Below, one piece after another: positions 44,068-56,079 of a stretch of 64,000 nucleotides of DNA. The notes below the pieces were generated by a model. The model worked only from the letters and a program-made list of their open reading frames with translations, was not told the origin of the DNA and searched no databases. Both the position numbers and the translations under genes were made by a program. Positions within the stretch are counted from its first letter, which is position 1, and each line of letters opens with the position of its first letter. Origin of the DNA: Carya illinoinensis (lineage: Eukaryota; Streptophyta; Magnoliopsida; Fagales; Juglandaceae); assembly GCF_018687715.1 (NCBI RefSeq), contig NC_056765.1, forward strand, positions 11,956,001 through 12,020,000. The letters run 5' to 3'.

Positions 44068-44568
44068 TTAATTCCTGAAGTATGCTGAAATAAGACGTCT
44101 GGCCTGATCATAATTCTCTTTTATTTCCGTTTTGAAGCTCAACGAAACTGCAATGAGCGATATGGCATAGATGAGCCATCCAATAATCTTGAGAGACGAT
44201 GGAACAGGAGTAGTAACCCCGATGAAAAACGCCGTATATGTGAAGAATGCGCCACAGTTAACGAAAATTTTAGTTGTTACCATGTACTCGGGATTTATGA
44301 ACCAGCCAACGAAGAAAGAAGCAAATGCAAGTAACATTGCCATATTCAGAAAATGGAATGCTGTGGGAAAATCTGAGTGAACTTGAATGTAGACAAGTGT
44401 TACATCGATAGCTCCTGTCAAGCAAGAAGGAATGATAATTTTAGCCCAGTTCATGTTGTGGCGCCGGCTCCGTTCAAGTAATTCAACCCCCAAGCCGACA
44501 GCTGGTAGCCCAACTCCTGCTTCTATGTCGCCGACAGGATCAGTAGTAGTAGAAGCTTCAATGGCCAT
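44068..44568 (-). CDS. Four-helix membrane protein, unknown function
   Basis: An intact 166-residue ORF starts MAIEASTTTDPVGDIEAGVG. A soluble, acidic N-terminus of about 38 residues precedes four hydrophobic segments: about 40-62 (WAKIIIPSCLTGAIDVTLVY), 70-91 (FHFLNMAMLLAFASFFVGWF), 101-122 (IFVNCGAFFTYTAFFIGVTT) and 126-145 (LKIIGWLIYAISLIAVSLSF). A basic/charged tail follows (KTEIKENYDQARRLISAYFR). Composition and codon use look like a real plant gene, and the frame is unbroken, unlike everything around it. I do not recognise the family. Plants have several small four-TM proteins of unknown role, often in multi-copy clusters. There is no intron and no signal peptide that I can call. It is the best host-gene candidate in the window. 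Confidence 0.72.
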   Translation of the reverse strand: MAIEASTTTDPVGDIEAGVGLPAVGLGVELLERSRRHNMNWAKIIIPSCLTGAIDVTLVYIQVHSDFPTAFHFLNMAMLLAFASFFVGWFINPEYMVTTKIFVNCGAFFTYTAFFIGVTTPVPSSLKIIGWLIYAISLIAVSLSFKTEIKENYDQARRLISAYFRN

Positions 44569-44689
44569 GGAATTAGCTGTAGATTAAATTTAGAGAAAAC
44601 TTGGACGAAATATGCCGCACTGCCATCAACGAATGGCCCCCAAAGAATTTTATAGGGTCCTTGTCCCCCAAAGATTTTAATGGGGCCCC

Positions 44690-44741
44690 CTTGGACGATT
44701 GTGCCTGCTGTTCTTCTTGGACGATTGTGCCTACTGTTCTT
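44690..44741. repeat. 26-bp direct repeat, two copies
   Basis: CTTGGACGATTGTGCCTGCT plus GTTCTT occurs at 44690-44715 and again, with one change, at 44716-44741. It lies about 120 bases upstream of the start codon of the minus-strand membrane-protein gene, in its promoter or leader. It could be a simple local duplication or a doubled regulatory site. Confidence 0.8.
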
Positions 44742-45663
44742 CTTTCTTCAATCCATAGCATTGATCTCAAAAGTCAATTTCTCGGAAATTTCTTCTTTCT
44801 CGGTTATTTGATGGAACCGCATGGTCCCCAAGACCACACTCACTCGACATCCAGGCCCCAGGCTTGCCCCGGCGAACATTTTGGGAATGTTTTTGAGAGG
44901 TGGCTACACTGGATGGGTGTGAATGTACGTGAAAATGAGGAAAAACTTCAGTTACTTCACGATTCAATGATTATGCTGATGCGATGATACTGCAGCGGAA
45001 TCACGTAGAAAATAAAAGTATACCTCAATTTTTATTCACAATTTTATAAATATAGAAAATGGACTTTCAAAAAGATTTATAATCTTTATATATTCTATAA
45101 AATTTTAATATACATAAAAATATCTTTTCAATTTTTTTTCTATGGTCTCAAAATTTTGTATAATTCATATATGTTATTTATTTTCAAGAGTGTGGTATCA
45201 CCAAAATTAAATCAAAATTAAGTTTAGGTGAAATAATAAACTTACTAATATGGATCTCAAAGTTTTTTATTATACAATATTAAACTTCTTAATTTGAAAT
45301 CTAAAGTAAAAATATAAGAAAAATCATTTAAGATTGGTGATCTATATGGAAAATAGTTGAGAGATTTTATACTCTAGACTTCATTGAATAAGAAAAATCT
45401 TATTTAAGGTCTCTATTATAATATTGTATGCTTAATGTGACATGAAAATATCTAGAGTTTACATCAAACTTAATAAACTAGCTTACGTATATACTAAAAT
45501 AAAAGATAACATTCTAAAAAATCATTTCATAGTTTATACGAAATAAATAAATTATAAATATTTCATTATAAAAATAATAATAGATGAATATTATTTCATG
45601 AAACATTATCGTCAAAAACTTGAAACATATATATTATTTTCTATATATATTATATTATATAGA
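44742..45663. other. AT-rich segment between two inverted 27-bp copies
   Basis: No gene is recognised. The 27 bases TCAGTTACTTCACGATTCAA plus TGATTAT occur at 44948-44974 and, inverted, at 45664-45690. The stretch between them is AT-rich and begins near 44990 with TGCAGCGGAATCACGTAGAAAATAAA, wording like the start of some plant LTRs. The sequence before 44948 (CCATGTAC-free, moderately GC) has a short open frame without a known family. Confidence 0.45.
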
Positions 45664-46114
45664 ATAATCATTGAATCGTGAAGTAACTGAGATTAAGGAC
45701 TTTCAACTTGTTGAATACCTGGATTATGTATATAACAACTAAGATTTCTGGAATAGCCAAGACTTCTGGTGTGTGTGAACAAAAAGATTTAGTGCTTCTG
45801 ATTACTAACATCAAAAGAGGAATATAAGGTACAGTAAAATTCGTTACCCTGTTCTCATTCCAGACTTTTTTAAAATTACTATGCTGCAAGTCGAGCACAA
45901 CAAGGTTCTCTAGATGAAAGTTTTGAGGTGGAATTTTCAATGGCCACTTATGCCAACATAGCCATCTTAGCTCTTTGGAAAGAAGCTCAAAGCGTCCAGT
46001 GAGATGCACATTATTGATCTGGAGCAACCTCAAATTCTTCATCTTTGCAAATGCATCAGTTTTCAGATGTATGTGATTCGCAAGTGAAGGAGGATTTGGC
46101 ACGAGACCCTCCAC
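45664..46114 (-). pseudogene. TIR-NBS-LRR resistance-gene fragment
   Basis: Minus strand. The start of the LRR part of a TIR-NBS-LRR disease-resistance protein is recognisable: AFAKMKNLRLLQINNVHLTG, LSKELRWLCWHKWPLKIPPQ, NFHLENLVVLDLQHSNFKKV and W, then, after about 125 intervening bases, FNKLKVLNLSYF. The intervening block starts GTAACG and ends ATCCAG, so it may be a retained intron. Neither the TIR, NB-ARC nor later repeats are found nearby. The fragment stops at one copy of a 27-bp inverted repeat, so it is a truncated relic. Such proteins sense pathogen effectors in the cytosol; this piece cannot. Confidence 0.75.
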
Positions 46115-46799
46115 TACATCAGATCCCTAGCAAAATATGAAGTTGGATTAGCAACATATTCCTCCTAGCTCTTTCTAAGGCTAGAACATACTTGAATTGG
46201 AGTAGGCCTATATATTCTATTCATAAGTTAACAGACAAACAATTGAGAGATTAATTTAGATATTCTGTCTAACCACTGTTTCCATGCATGTAAAATCCAT
46301 CGCATATAACTCAAATAAAATAAATTATAAAATGGTTAAAAGTGATGAAATTGATAATTCAATATGAATATTTGATGTGAATAATCAAAGTGAAATTTAT
46401 CGTATATTATTTTATTATATAATGAAAAAATAGCTATTCCAATATGAGACTTATATAAATGGAATAGTCAAAAGTTAAAATTTATATCATATGTATTAAA
46501 GGGAAAAGCAGTTATGCAACCTGGGCTTGACTGCCCTAGTTGACTGCTAGTCAAATTTTTTTTTCTACTTAATAATTAAATAAGTAGTTTTAAGTGTATT
46601 AGTGTATTTTTTTTTTAAAAAATATTTAAATATATTTAAAAAATAAGAGAAAAAAAATATGCCCGAGTGGCACCCAGCGGTAAACGCTGGGCATAGTAGC
46701 CCGATCCTCTACCAAAAATGTCTTTTAACTTTGACTAATCAAAACTGTCTGTTGACTAATCATGGTCAAGGAAGAAAACACTCTGTTTATTTAACAAAA
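46115..46799. other. AT-rich spacer with a short GC hairpin
   Basis: No gene is seen. Around 46660-46700 a small hairpin CCCAGCG-gtaa-ACGCTGGG sits in GCCCGAGTGGCACCC. It is too short and lacks the arms needed for a tRNA. Poly-T and poly-A tracts lie at 46556-46660. Confidence 0.4.
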
Positions 46800-46975
46800 C
46801 CTAAACTATCTCATCTCATCTCAACTCATCATTACAATCTTTTCAAATCTCCATACAAAATAGAATAAATAATTTAACTTTTCCAAATTCTAAAAAAAAA
46901 AAAAACTAATATTAAAAAATTATATTATAACAATATTTACTATTCAAAACATCTCATCTCATTTGTGTAACTAAA
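46800..46975. repeat. AT-rich miniature repeat, Fagales-like family
   Basis: It begins CCTAAACTATCTCATCTCATCTCAACTCATC and passes through CAAAATAGAATAAATAATTTAACTTT and AATATTAAAAAATTATATTATAACAATATTTACTATTC to CATCTCATCTCATTTGTG. The motif order matches the copy at 58535 in inverted orientation. Tandem TCTCATC at both edges gives a weak inverted repeat. Confidence 0.5.
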
Positions 46976-47249
46976 CAGGAAAAAAAAAGAAAAAAATCCT
47001 ACACTATGCTATCACAGTAGGTGAAGGTGCAGATGGCAGTGCGGATGGTAAAATGGTAGGCTCAAGAATAGATTTTCTCAAAAAATAATATAGGAGCAGA
47101 TACTAATTTTCATATAGTTTTTTTATAAAAACGCTTTTAAAATTTTAATTTTTATCAAATTTTAAGAATTTTGCGGAGCCAAGCTCCTTAGTAGTTCCAC
47201 CCCTGCGTGTGGGCTATGGCACATCGTGAAAATAATTTATAAAAAATGG

Positions 47250-47441
47250 ATACTATTCATCATTCCACATTATACACTTTACATATTTTAAAATTATTTT
47301 TTATTATTTTTATTTTATTTTATTCTTTCAAAACTAATTGAATTGTTCTACTTATCATCCATATATCACATACTTGTTATAGAAAAAATGAAAAAAAAAA
47401 TTAAAATAAGAATGATGTATAGGGATGATAAGTAGAATTAT
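47250..47441. repeat. AT-rich inverted-repeat miniature element, copy B
   Basis: It has the same edges as the copy at 1817-1998: TACTATTCATCATTCCACAT on the left, and an inverted counterpart GAATGATGTATAGGGATGAT plus AAGTAG on the right. The interior is T-rich then A-rich. Two copies 45 kb apart establish it as a repeat family. Confidence 0.5.
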
Positions 47442-48211
47442 TCTGTAAAAAAAGACCTTGGTTTCTTGAATGTGATTGGATGCCACGCTATTGATTAGAT
47501 GTGACATACACAAACATTTCTCAAATGTGATTGGATGCCACACTCCTGAAAATATGCATAAGATATTATGTACAAACATGTTTCTCAAATGTGCCTTGAA
47601 AATATACATTAGATGTGAGATATAAAGATTCAAAAGTCTTATAGTAGCATCATAAAAATATATTCAAAATTTCTATTAATACTTATAAATATGGTCAAAC
47701 CAGAAGCATATCATGCGGGTTGTTGCTTAACTTACTTTATACAAAAAAAGATTATAATTATTATCTTCTATACCATATGTTAACATGTAATTTGTCATTT
47801 TTATTTTCTATTTAAATACACATATTGATATATAAATATGTGTTTAAATAAAAAGATAAAAATTATAAATTATATATTAATATATAACGTGAGAATGAAA
47901 AGCATTTATTTCTCTTATGAAAAACGCGTCCAAGTGTTTTGTAATGGCGTTTTGCTGAAGGCTACAAAACCCTCCAGCCCTCCACTTGGACCATTCACGT
48001 CAGCGAGGAGGCTATCAAAACTTCAAGAGCTGGGCTTGGGGGCAGTGGGGATTTAGGGGTGATATGTAAGGGCAACATGGTAAAAACGAGCGAGAGATAG
48101 AGTCTAATCTCCTTGTCGTTACTTAGAAAGGACCATCCAAAATGTGTGCCCTCGTCGACCACCCTCAATGTCTAATATAGGAATATAGATGTAGACCTTT
48201 CCGATTCTAAA
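47442..48211. other. Spacer before the large hAT element
   Basis: No gene is supported. CACAAACATTTCTCAAATGTGATTGGATGCCAC is repeated with variations between 47465 and 47600 (short local duplication). 47935-48056 has higher GC and a brief open frame without a family. It ends at ATTCTAAA (48204-48211), the left duplication of the hAT element. Confidence 0.45.
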
Positions 48212-49233
48212 TAGGGCTGCATTCGATCCGGTCCTGTCGGTCCGCAAGGGGATTTGCAGACCGGATAGGACCAATTTGGTCTAGGGTTTTCCCACCCTAG
48301 ACTGGACCCAAAATGCTATAAGGACCGATCCGTCCGGTCCCTTTCGAGACGGTCCGGTCAGGTCGGTCCGCAGATTGGTCCAAATATGTACCATATGGGT
48401 CATTGGCCCAATCTATATATTTCAGCCCAACGGTGAAATCCCACTAATATTTTATCTAATTTTAACTCAAAAAACACCACAAAAAAAAAAGATTTGAAAG
48501 CAAAATAAAATTAATCATAAAAAGAAAATTATCTATATTCAATAAATTTGAATAAAAGATTTTACTAAAAAAAGAAAAAGTAAGAAAAATTGAAAACAAC
48601 AAATAAATTGCAAAAGACCCATGACTTAATGTCTAAATTAATGGCTTGCAAAAGACCCATGACTTCATTAAAACCTCAAGAGCATCACTTTAACATCTAA
48701 AAAAAAAAAAATCCAACAATTCATGTCAAATCCTCACATACACAGAAGCAATATTTATGTCAAATGAAATTTAGTACATCTAATTCTATGTCAACTAAAC
48801 ATCCATATTTCAAAAGAAAAAGAAAAAAGTTAAAGAGTACATCTAATTCTTAACTAAACATCCAACTAAACATCCAAAAGTCCGAATAAAAGGATAAAAA
48901 AAAAATAAGAAACCAAAAAAAGTTAAGTAAATGACATAAAAAATATTACAATTTACAATCCATGCATTTAGGCTTCTAGCCATAATAACTAATAAAGTGA
49001 TATTACGAATTACAAATGATTAAATAATAACTAATTCAAATAACAAATAACTAAGATTTGATCTTTAAACGGCAAAAACTTGATCTCGTCAAAGCTTTCA
49101 TCACCAAACGAAATGCTGTCAAATAGGACACAAAAATTCAATGAGAGACAATACAAAAGTAAAACTAAATTGGACAAGTCACAATTTAAGAAAATAATCT
49201 GAAATTTTAAAGAAAACAATTCAAATTCTCACC

Positions 49234-51576
49234 TCATGAATTTGCATTAGATGTAGACATTGTATTTGACGCCTCCATAGAATTTTCACCCTCCTGAGCA
49301 AGTGCTATACAATAAAGGAAAAAAAACAATTTATATAAATTTTCACTACATATATAGATCATAAAAGTTATAAAATGAAGTAAATAATAAACATACCCAT
49401 ATCTAACTGCCTCTCAAAATCCTCCACATAATCCATTATGGTCCTAAGGCTGATTGGAGTAGAAGAAGAATGAAACCAATTTTGTGCACAAATGAAGCCC
49501 TCAACCATCATCAGAGATAAACTACTTCAGAAAGGATCAAGAACACGACCCGCCGTGCTAATGCAAGATTTAGAGGCAACTGTAGAGACTGGTATTGCAA
49601 GTACATCGCGTGTAATTTTTGAAAGCACAAGATATCTAAATGAATTAACCTTCCACCAAACTAGAATATCAAAACTTGCATTGTCTGTCTCATACTTTTC
49701 ATCTGGGTATCTATCAACCTCTGACTTGCTTTCAAGAGAGTCCTCCGACTGCAACCATTGCTTAAATATGGCCATTCTTTGTGCACGAACGTCCATGTCT
49801 GTACTTGCATCATCTTCACCTGTAAGATTTACATCTTTACGTGATAAACTTCTAGGCTACTATTATTATTGTAAAGAATTGCTCACTTCTTTATTTGCAA
49901 GGTATGCCTCATACATGTGGATTAAAGTATTCTTCACTAAACAACTCAAATCAACTACTTTTGTGAGATCATGGGCATACATCCCTTCCAATTCAAAGTG
50001 ATCAAGATATCGTATCTTGTACCGAGGATCAAGAAGAATCCCAATAAACAGCAACATATTCATATTATCCAAATTGCCCCAATATTTGTTAAATTTTTTC
50101 TTCATATTTGTGGCCATTGATCCCACCATAGGGTTTTGATTTTGACACTCCAAATCAATTGCATCAAATATTGTAACTAACTCCGGAAAAAATGAGTTGC
50201 AAGTTGCATATAGAATCCCCGAAAAGCATAAAGTTGCATCATGAAATAGTTTAAGAAACTTTACAAACAACCTTATCTTCTCCCAATCGATATTATTAGG
50301 AGGCCCCAACTTTTTTGATGTTCTCCTATTCACTACATGCTCCACATCATCCTCATCATCGTCATAATCGTCTCCAATACTAGTAAGAAAAGCCGAATCT
50401 TCTTCTTCCAACCGTTCAAAAGCTTTTCAAAATTTTGAAGCTCTCTCTAACATAAGATAGGTGGAGTTCCACCTAGTCGGTACATCTAAGCAAATGCCAC
50501 TTTTGCACGTAATTTCTTCCAACTGTGCAGATTTTTTAAACATACTCAACCTTTGAGATGAGGACTTCACATATTTTACAATACCTCTCAATTTCGCAAT
50601 AGACTCATCAAATTCCCTCAACCCCTCACGAACAACTAAGTTTAAGATGTAGGCACAACATCGAATATGCAAGAATCAATATTCCAAAATAGTATCCTTC
50701 CTATACTTGGTTTTTTTCTTCAAATAAGAAACTGCACCATTATTAGAACTTGCATTATCAAGTGTGATGGCAAGATATTTTGGTTGCCCCAATCATGCAA
50801 ACACATCTTAATGGCCTTACCAAGTGTATCCCCTTGTGATTCTCAACCAAACAAAAAGAAAGAATGCTCTTTTGTAGATTCCAATCATCATCAATAAAGT
50901 GTGCAGTTAGACACATATAATTGAGATTTTGCACGGATGTCCATATATCCGTAGTGAGGGAAATTCATTGCCCTTGAAGAGCACTTCTTAACTTATTTTT
51001 TTCCCTCGTATACACACTAAAGCAATCCTTCGCAACCGTAACACAGGATGGAATCGTTACCCACTTAGGGCAAACAGTAAGCATAAACTTCTTGAAACCC
51101 TATCATTCAACAAACTTAAAGGGTAACTCATCAAGAATTATCATCTCTGCTAAGTTTTATCTGAAAGCCTCAACACCAAAAGCTATAGACACGAGTTCCC
51201 CACTACCACTTCCTCCATCTGCCTTCCAAGTTAGAGTAGTTTGAGATTTATCCGTCCTATTAAAAGGACATTTCTTACATTGTTTCTCAATGTGATACTT
51301 CATGAACTTTGTACCGTTGGTCTTCGTATCACATGCATACGAAACAATACTACAATAATCACATTTAGCCCTAGGTTTACTTGGATCACCGTTTTGTATT
51401 CTTGTAAAGTGATCCCAAACCATTGACCTAGGTCTACCACTGACACTCGGTTTAGTACCACTATTTACATTAGGTGCGAGTGGAGTAATGGCTCCAACAC
51501 TTTGTGTAGGCATAGTTGACTCTACATCATCTATAGTACTAGAGTCTTGTGGATTCATTTCTTGAATATGGTCCAT
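49234..51576 (-). pseudogene. hAT transposase of the large element, decayed
   Basis: Minus strand. A BED zinc finger is seen at 51157-51576 (SMVWDHFTRIQNG, KCDYC). A central block follows: MHIRCCAYILNLVVREGLRE and DVPTRWNSTYLMLERASKF (50427-50672). Next comes the acidic linker and PTM-like region (49866-50411), then the hATC dimerisation part FDILVWWKVNSFRYLVLSKI with SKSCISTAG (49527-49796). A 92-bp intron (49305-49396, GT-AG) precedes a last exon ending EASNTMSTSNANS. The start codon is directly preceded by TTTTTGTAG, a splice acceptor, so an upstream leader exon is likely. Several stops and frameshifts (for example after GVEAFR) kill it. It is related to, but clearly different from, the relic at 2819-5035. 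Confidence 0.85.
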
Positions 51577-51643
51577 CTACAAAAATAATCAATCAATGTA
51601 TAGATTCAGAGCCCCCCATTCAGAGGCAATGGAGGAGAGGAAA

Positions 51644-51679
<36 letters not shown>

Positions 51680-53544
51680 AAGAAACATCACGGGGACACA
51701 AACAAAAAAAAAAAAAAAAAAAGTAGTGTGTGGAGGTGGAAAGTCATAAGAAAATAGATTTAAAAACTTTATGATAAAAGGTTAAAAATTGACGTGACAT
51801 CTAAGTTGTGAAGACAACACATTACACTAGCATTATAATTAAAATAATTAATTATAAATTATCACTTTAGTTGGTAACTAGATTAGTCTAACATCACTTT
51901 AGAAGATCAATAGTCTTGCAAATATTATCGTATCTCATCAATTAACTAAATTCAACTTTTCTAAATATAAACTAGTCGCACGCCCTAAGGACCCTATAAG
52001 AATTATTAATTATATTCTTTATTTGTCTTTTTTCTTCTATATTTAATTTATTAATGAGTAATCAAAGAAAGTGATGTTTTAAAAAAATTCATAGTCAAGT
52101 AATGAAAACTCAGAGACAAATATAATTAATCAAGTATTTACCCTAACTTTTTTTTGGTTATTCTCACCATCCAACTGATCTTAATCAACCGTGGTTGCAC
52201 CCCTATTCAATTATTGCAGTAATGAGAATTTAATTAAAGATACATACTTGCGGCAGAACATGGATGACCAGGGCTGGGTTCGTATTAAATTGATAGCAGG
52301 CTTAAAAAAAGTGAGTTGTTTGGGGATATTTGAATGGTTTTGCTCATGCGATGGTGGTCTGGCGTTTTGTGTTTAGAGCGCTGCTTGTTTATAATCAGCT
52401 TCTTATATGATCTCATCTTTTTCAACTTCTATGCACATTGGACATGCAAGTTAAGAACCCTGGAAGCACCTGGTGATGCTTGAGGTATATCATCAAAATG
52501 GTGCAACTGATGTCAAATGATGATTGGGGATTCCACAAAATGAATGAGTAAATAATGAAAAATATCACATGTTTGAGTTCATGTGATGATCTTATTTGCA
52601 TCAATATATGTTTTGATTTTAACACAGTTTATATATATATACACACACGCACACACATATATATTCTTTTAGTGTCGTTCTATTCTGGACTGGAGTAGCT
52701 CTTTCCCCTTGTGCTAACACAGTTCATTTAATGCTCTAATGCTCTATTTGCTGAAACTATCTAAATCATCAAGTTTATTATGCTTTGAGTTTAATGGGCT
52801 ACAAATGTTTTACTACATTGATATTTTACTCTTACCTACCTATTAAAAAGATATTTTACTCAAAATACAGGAAATCTTACTAATTGGAATTTCTAAGCAA
52901 ACCCTTCATTGCTATTGGACTCAATCCACTTTCAAATAACCTATTGATATATAGGCCACTCTGCCTTCTTTAAATTTCATGACCCTCTTCTTTTTTGTCT
53001 TCGCCCACTACTTCTACTTACTGGTGAAGTCATTCATTTTTGTTGAACAATATAAACATCCCTTTCTAAATCTTAACTTTCAAATCATATTTATTCATTC
53101 TAATTTCTAGCAAATAGATTACAATAAAACAATCAAACCAAGCCATCTCAGATTCAACCAAGTAAATGTTATTCAAGCCATCTCAGATTCACTGAATCAT
53201 TAATCACCATGAAATCACACAACAAACAGATTCACCAACAAGAAACCTAGATTCAAGAATCATAAATTCACATTTTGAAACCGAGATGCCCAGATTCACG
53301 AAATCAAGAAATAAAATCGGAAAAAGTAAATCTGTACAAAGGTCTGCTGTTGTGAACTGCCTTCCCAGATTGCGAGCTGAAATTTTATGTTGGTCAAGGT
53401 CCCACTCCAGTGTCCACGGACTCAACCTTCAGGGAATGGGGGGGCTAGGGGAGAACGAGAGAGATCTGAGAGAGAGAGTTTGAGAGTTGAGAACTTGAGA
53501 GGGAATGACTGATGAGAGAGAATTGGGGGAGGGCCGAGGGGTAA
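51577..53544. other. Upstream leader region of the hAT transposase
   Basis: No protein gene is seen. 51649-51676 and 51704-51722 are poly(A) tracts, 52630-52665 is a TA/CA microsatellite, and 53060-53190 repeats AAGCCATCTCAGATTCAACC. On the minus strand, 53400-53540 is a CT-rich leader (CTCTCTCTCAGATCTCTCTC). Together with the acceptor before 51576 this suggests a leader exon and a long 5' intron for the transposase gene. That reading is inference. Confidence 0.4.
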
Positions 53545-54147
53545 GAGCATCCTCATCCGGATCCTCATCCCCATCCCTATAATTTAACTCAAAATCACCT
53601 TTCCTCAAATTTATCCCTAAATTTTATTCATCTTCTAAAAACCTCCCACATCCCATTCCCCATCCCTATCTCTATTCTATTAAATAATATTTCTCTATTC
53701 TTTTTTTATTACTTTTTTCTCTCTCTTCCATTTACAATTTTAACTACTAACTCTTTCGTCTTATTATCTTTTTTTTCAAATATCAATTTCTATAAAAATT
53801 TTTTTACGATTTTGACTATCAAATACAACATTTTTTAAACCGAAATTCGTATTATAAAAATAATAATTTTTTTATTTAATTAATGCATTTTCTAACGTGA
53901 TGACCATGTTTTATTATTTAGTATTCTTTATCCGTTTTTTTAATGGTTTTGAACCAAGTCACGTATTGAATATAAAATTTCACGTATTTTTTTCTCGGTA
54001 ACAGTGGCCTCGTATTTCTTTCATGTAATAGTGGATTAAATTTGGCATAACTTATAATTGTTTCTGAAATTATGGCATCCAATTTACTTGCACAAAAGTA
54101 TAACAGGAAACTATCATCAAAAGTACAATAAAAAAATTACATTACAA

Positions 54148-54280
54148 TCAATCCAAATCTCGGGCATTACTGCGTCTCATCATGATTTCCCTCTGGAGTT
54201 GCTGGAAATATAGCCGTTGCATTTCTGGCATGACACTCACATCCATCATCATAATGCGCTGATCTGATTCCTTCTTCGCA
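54148..54280 (-). pseudogene. C-terminal tail of a Harbinger ORF1 (NAM-associated)
   Basis: The minus strand ends KKESDQRIMMMDVSVMPEMQ then RLYFQQLQREIMMRRSN and a stop. This matches the conserved tail of the Myb/NAM-associated partner protein of plant Harbinger transposons (IM-MDTS-M---Q--YF---Q-EI--RR). That protein partners the transposase at the element ends. Only this last block is clear; upstream the frame is lost. It supports the superfamily assignment made from the TAA duplications. A host NAM-associated gene is possible but less likely inside a TE. Confidence 0.5.
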
Positions 54281-55274
54281 ATAGAATACAAACAACAACA
54301 AACAGTATGCAAATCACAAAACAAAAAATATGAGCATTCCCATCCGGTTCCCCATATTGAATAAGACAATAAATGTGGCTCAGAATGGTGTAAATATGGA
54401 CAACATGCGTAATCTAGGAGTCCAACATCGAATGGCTGCAAAACCTCACCCGAATGGAAATTGCAGTTTATGGAGAGTACCACAAACTGCAACTTGGCCT
54501 ATTCAAGTAACGATTACCCCGCCATATCGATGGGGCCCCAATTACACTTCTGAATTAACCCCATCATCACAGCCTAATTATATTCCCCCCTCCCCCGAAT
54601 GACACGAAACACTGCAAATGACCAAACAAGGTAGAAGAAATTACTCAATGACCAACATTCCAAATATATTCATAGTCTGTGTTCCACATGAAAGAGATAA
54701 ACTGAAAAAAAATATACATATACAAATAAAATAAAAAATTAAATAACAACCACTAATAAACGAATGTAAACAATTTTAGATAGAACTATTTGTTAATATT
54801 TGAAGAAAAAAGAGAAACATGAAGAACCAGAACATATTTGGAATAAATAAATTATGCAATAGGTTCAATACAAAAGCCTGACAGTGTGTTGATGTAAGAG
54901 AGGCAAATTGAGTTAATGATATCACTTGACATGCAAAGGTCTCAACACTCAGACATGCACTCATTCTTCTCTTTTTGGGGGGCAGGGGAAGTAATAACTG
55001 AGCACTAATGAACAAACCTAACATGGTGAGCTAGGAAATGCCACGTTCAGACACCAGAAGTCCAGAAACAATAACTAAGCATGAAGTCTAAAGCCGATCT
55101 TGCATATAAATATTAGTGATGCAATATCTTATTACTTATCAAAAAAATAATATTAGTGATGCAATGAAATTAAAAGTAGGATTTCTTTTAAAAGTAGCTT
55201 ATAAAGTACAATTTTCTTGATAAAAAGATTATATACACCAAGGTCGAGAGAGAGGGCATGCACAAACTTCCTGA

Positions 55275-55410
55275 GAACATTAAACGGCCAACATTTAAAG
55301 GAAGAACATTAAACGGCCAACATTTAAAGGAAGAACATTAAACGGCCAACATTTTATTCTCGCTTAACTCTTCAATAAGACGATTTAAAGGAAGAACATT
55401 AAATGGCCAA
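55275..55410. repeat. 29-bp tandem repeat inside the Harbinger-like element
   Basis: GAACATTAAACGGCCAACAT starts at 55275, 55304, 55333 and, after a 32-base interruption, 55394. The period is 29 for the first three. The last copy has AAATGG for AAACGG. It is non-coding. Confidence 0.85.
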
Positions 55411-55720
55411 CATTAGAGCAACTAGAACAGATGCCCTTCACACTTTTCTGAATACAAGATCAATCAAAGGGGATCCATAGCAAACCAGTGGTTCAATTTC
55501 ACAGCCATTTATGGAACTTATGGTAATTTTTATAAGAAATGAAATCAGTACTAACTACTGAGATTCACTAGAGAAAGTAACCCTATTGCCTTCCAAAAAC
55601 AACCGAAGCTAAACTAATTTGCTAAACATTGATTAACTGACCAACAAAGCGAAGTTGGCTGTTCGGGCTAAAAATCTGCATAAAAAACGCAACAATAAGG
55701 GAACCACATCCAGCACTTAC

Positions 55721-55760
55721 TTCGTTGATGAATCGCCTCCTGCAAATCTGCTACCGTAGC
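55721..55760 (-). pseudogene. ECR: Captured exon of very-long-chain enoyl-CoA reductase
   Basis: A 40-nt minus-strand exon is bounded by TAATTTGCAG (acceptor) and GTAAGTGCTG (donor) and encodes ATVADLQEAIHQR. This is the conserved segment near the N-terminus of plant enoyl-CoA reductase (ECR/CER10: ATVADLQEAFHKR in Arabidopsis as I recall it). That enzyme performs the last step of fatty-acid elongation in the endoplasmic reticulum. Having the splice sites in place shows genomic capture, not a cDNA copy. No other ECR exon was found with confidence. A 13-residue match is short, but the phase and splice sites fit. Confidence 0.65.
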
Positions 55761-56079
55761 CTGCAAATTAACACCAAGACATATATATCACAAACTGCAT
55801 CCCCTGGACTCCATCGAAAAACGTTAAAACGATGGTGGAAGGAGTGGAAGGAATATAAACACGATAATTAAAAGAAAGTTTTAAAAAAATCGATCTTCCA
55901 ATTAAATTGGACCCAACACCACATTCTGACCAGATGAATCGAGTGTCTTCGATTTCTTGGGACCCAGAACCGGAAGTATATATCAAATACAGAAGAACAT
56001 CAACTCACACTAGTTTAGGAATTACAAAGATAACGAACAAGAGAAAAAGAACAGAATCGTACTGAATCGCTGAGCTCAG

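Noticed and set aside
46655..46705. tRNA-like hairpin (CCCAGCG...CGCTGGG)
   Set aside because: Only one stem is present. No acceptor, D or T arm and no A/B box of a tRNA gene could be found.
54330..54602. Plus-strand 90-residue ORF with proline-rich end
   Set aside because: It overlaps the Harbinger ORF1 tail on the other strand, has no known domain and is probably antisense chance.
55640..55680. A further ECR exon after the captured one
   Set aside because: An AG acceptor and FxP-like text exist, but the frame has a stop and the match to the expected segment is too weak.
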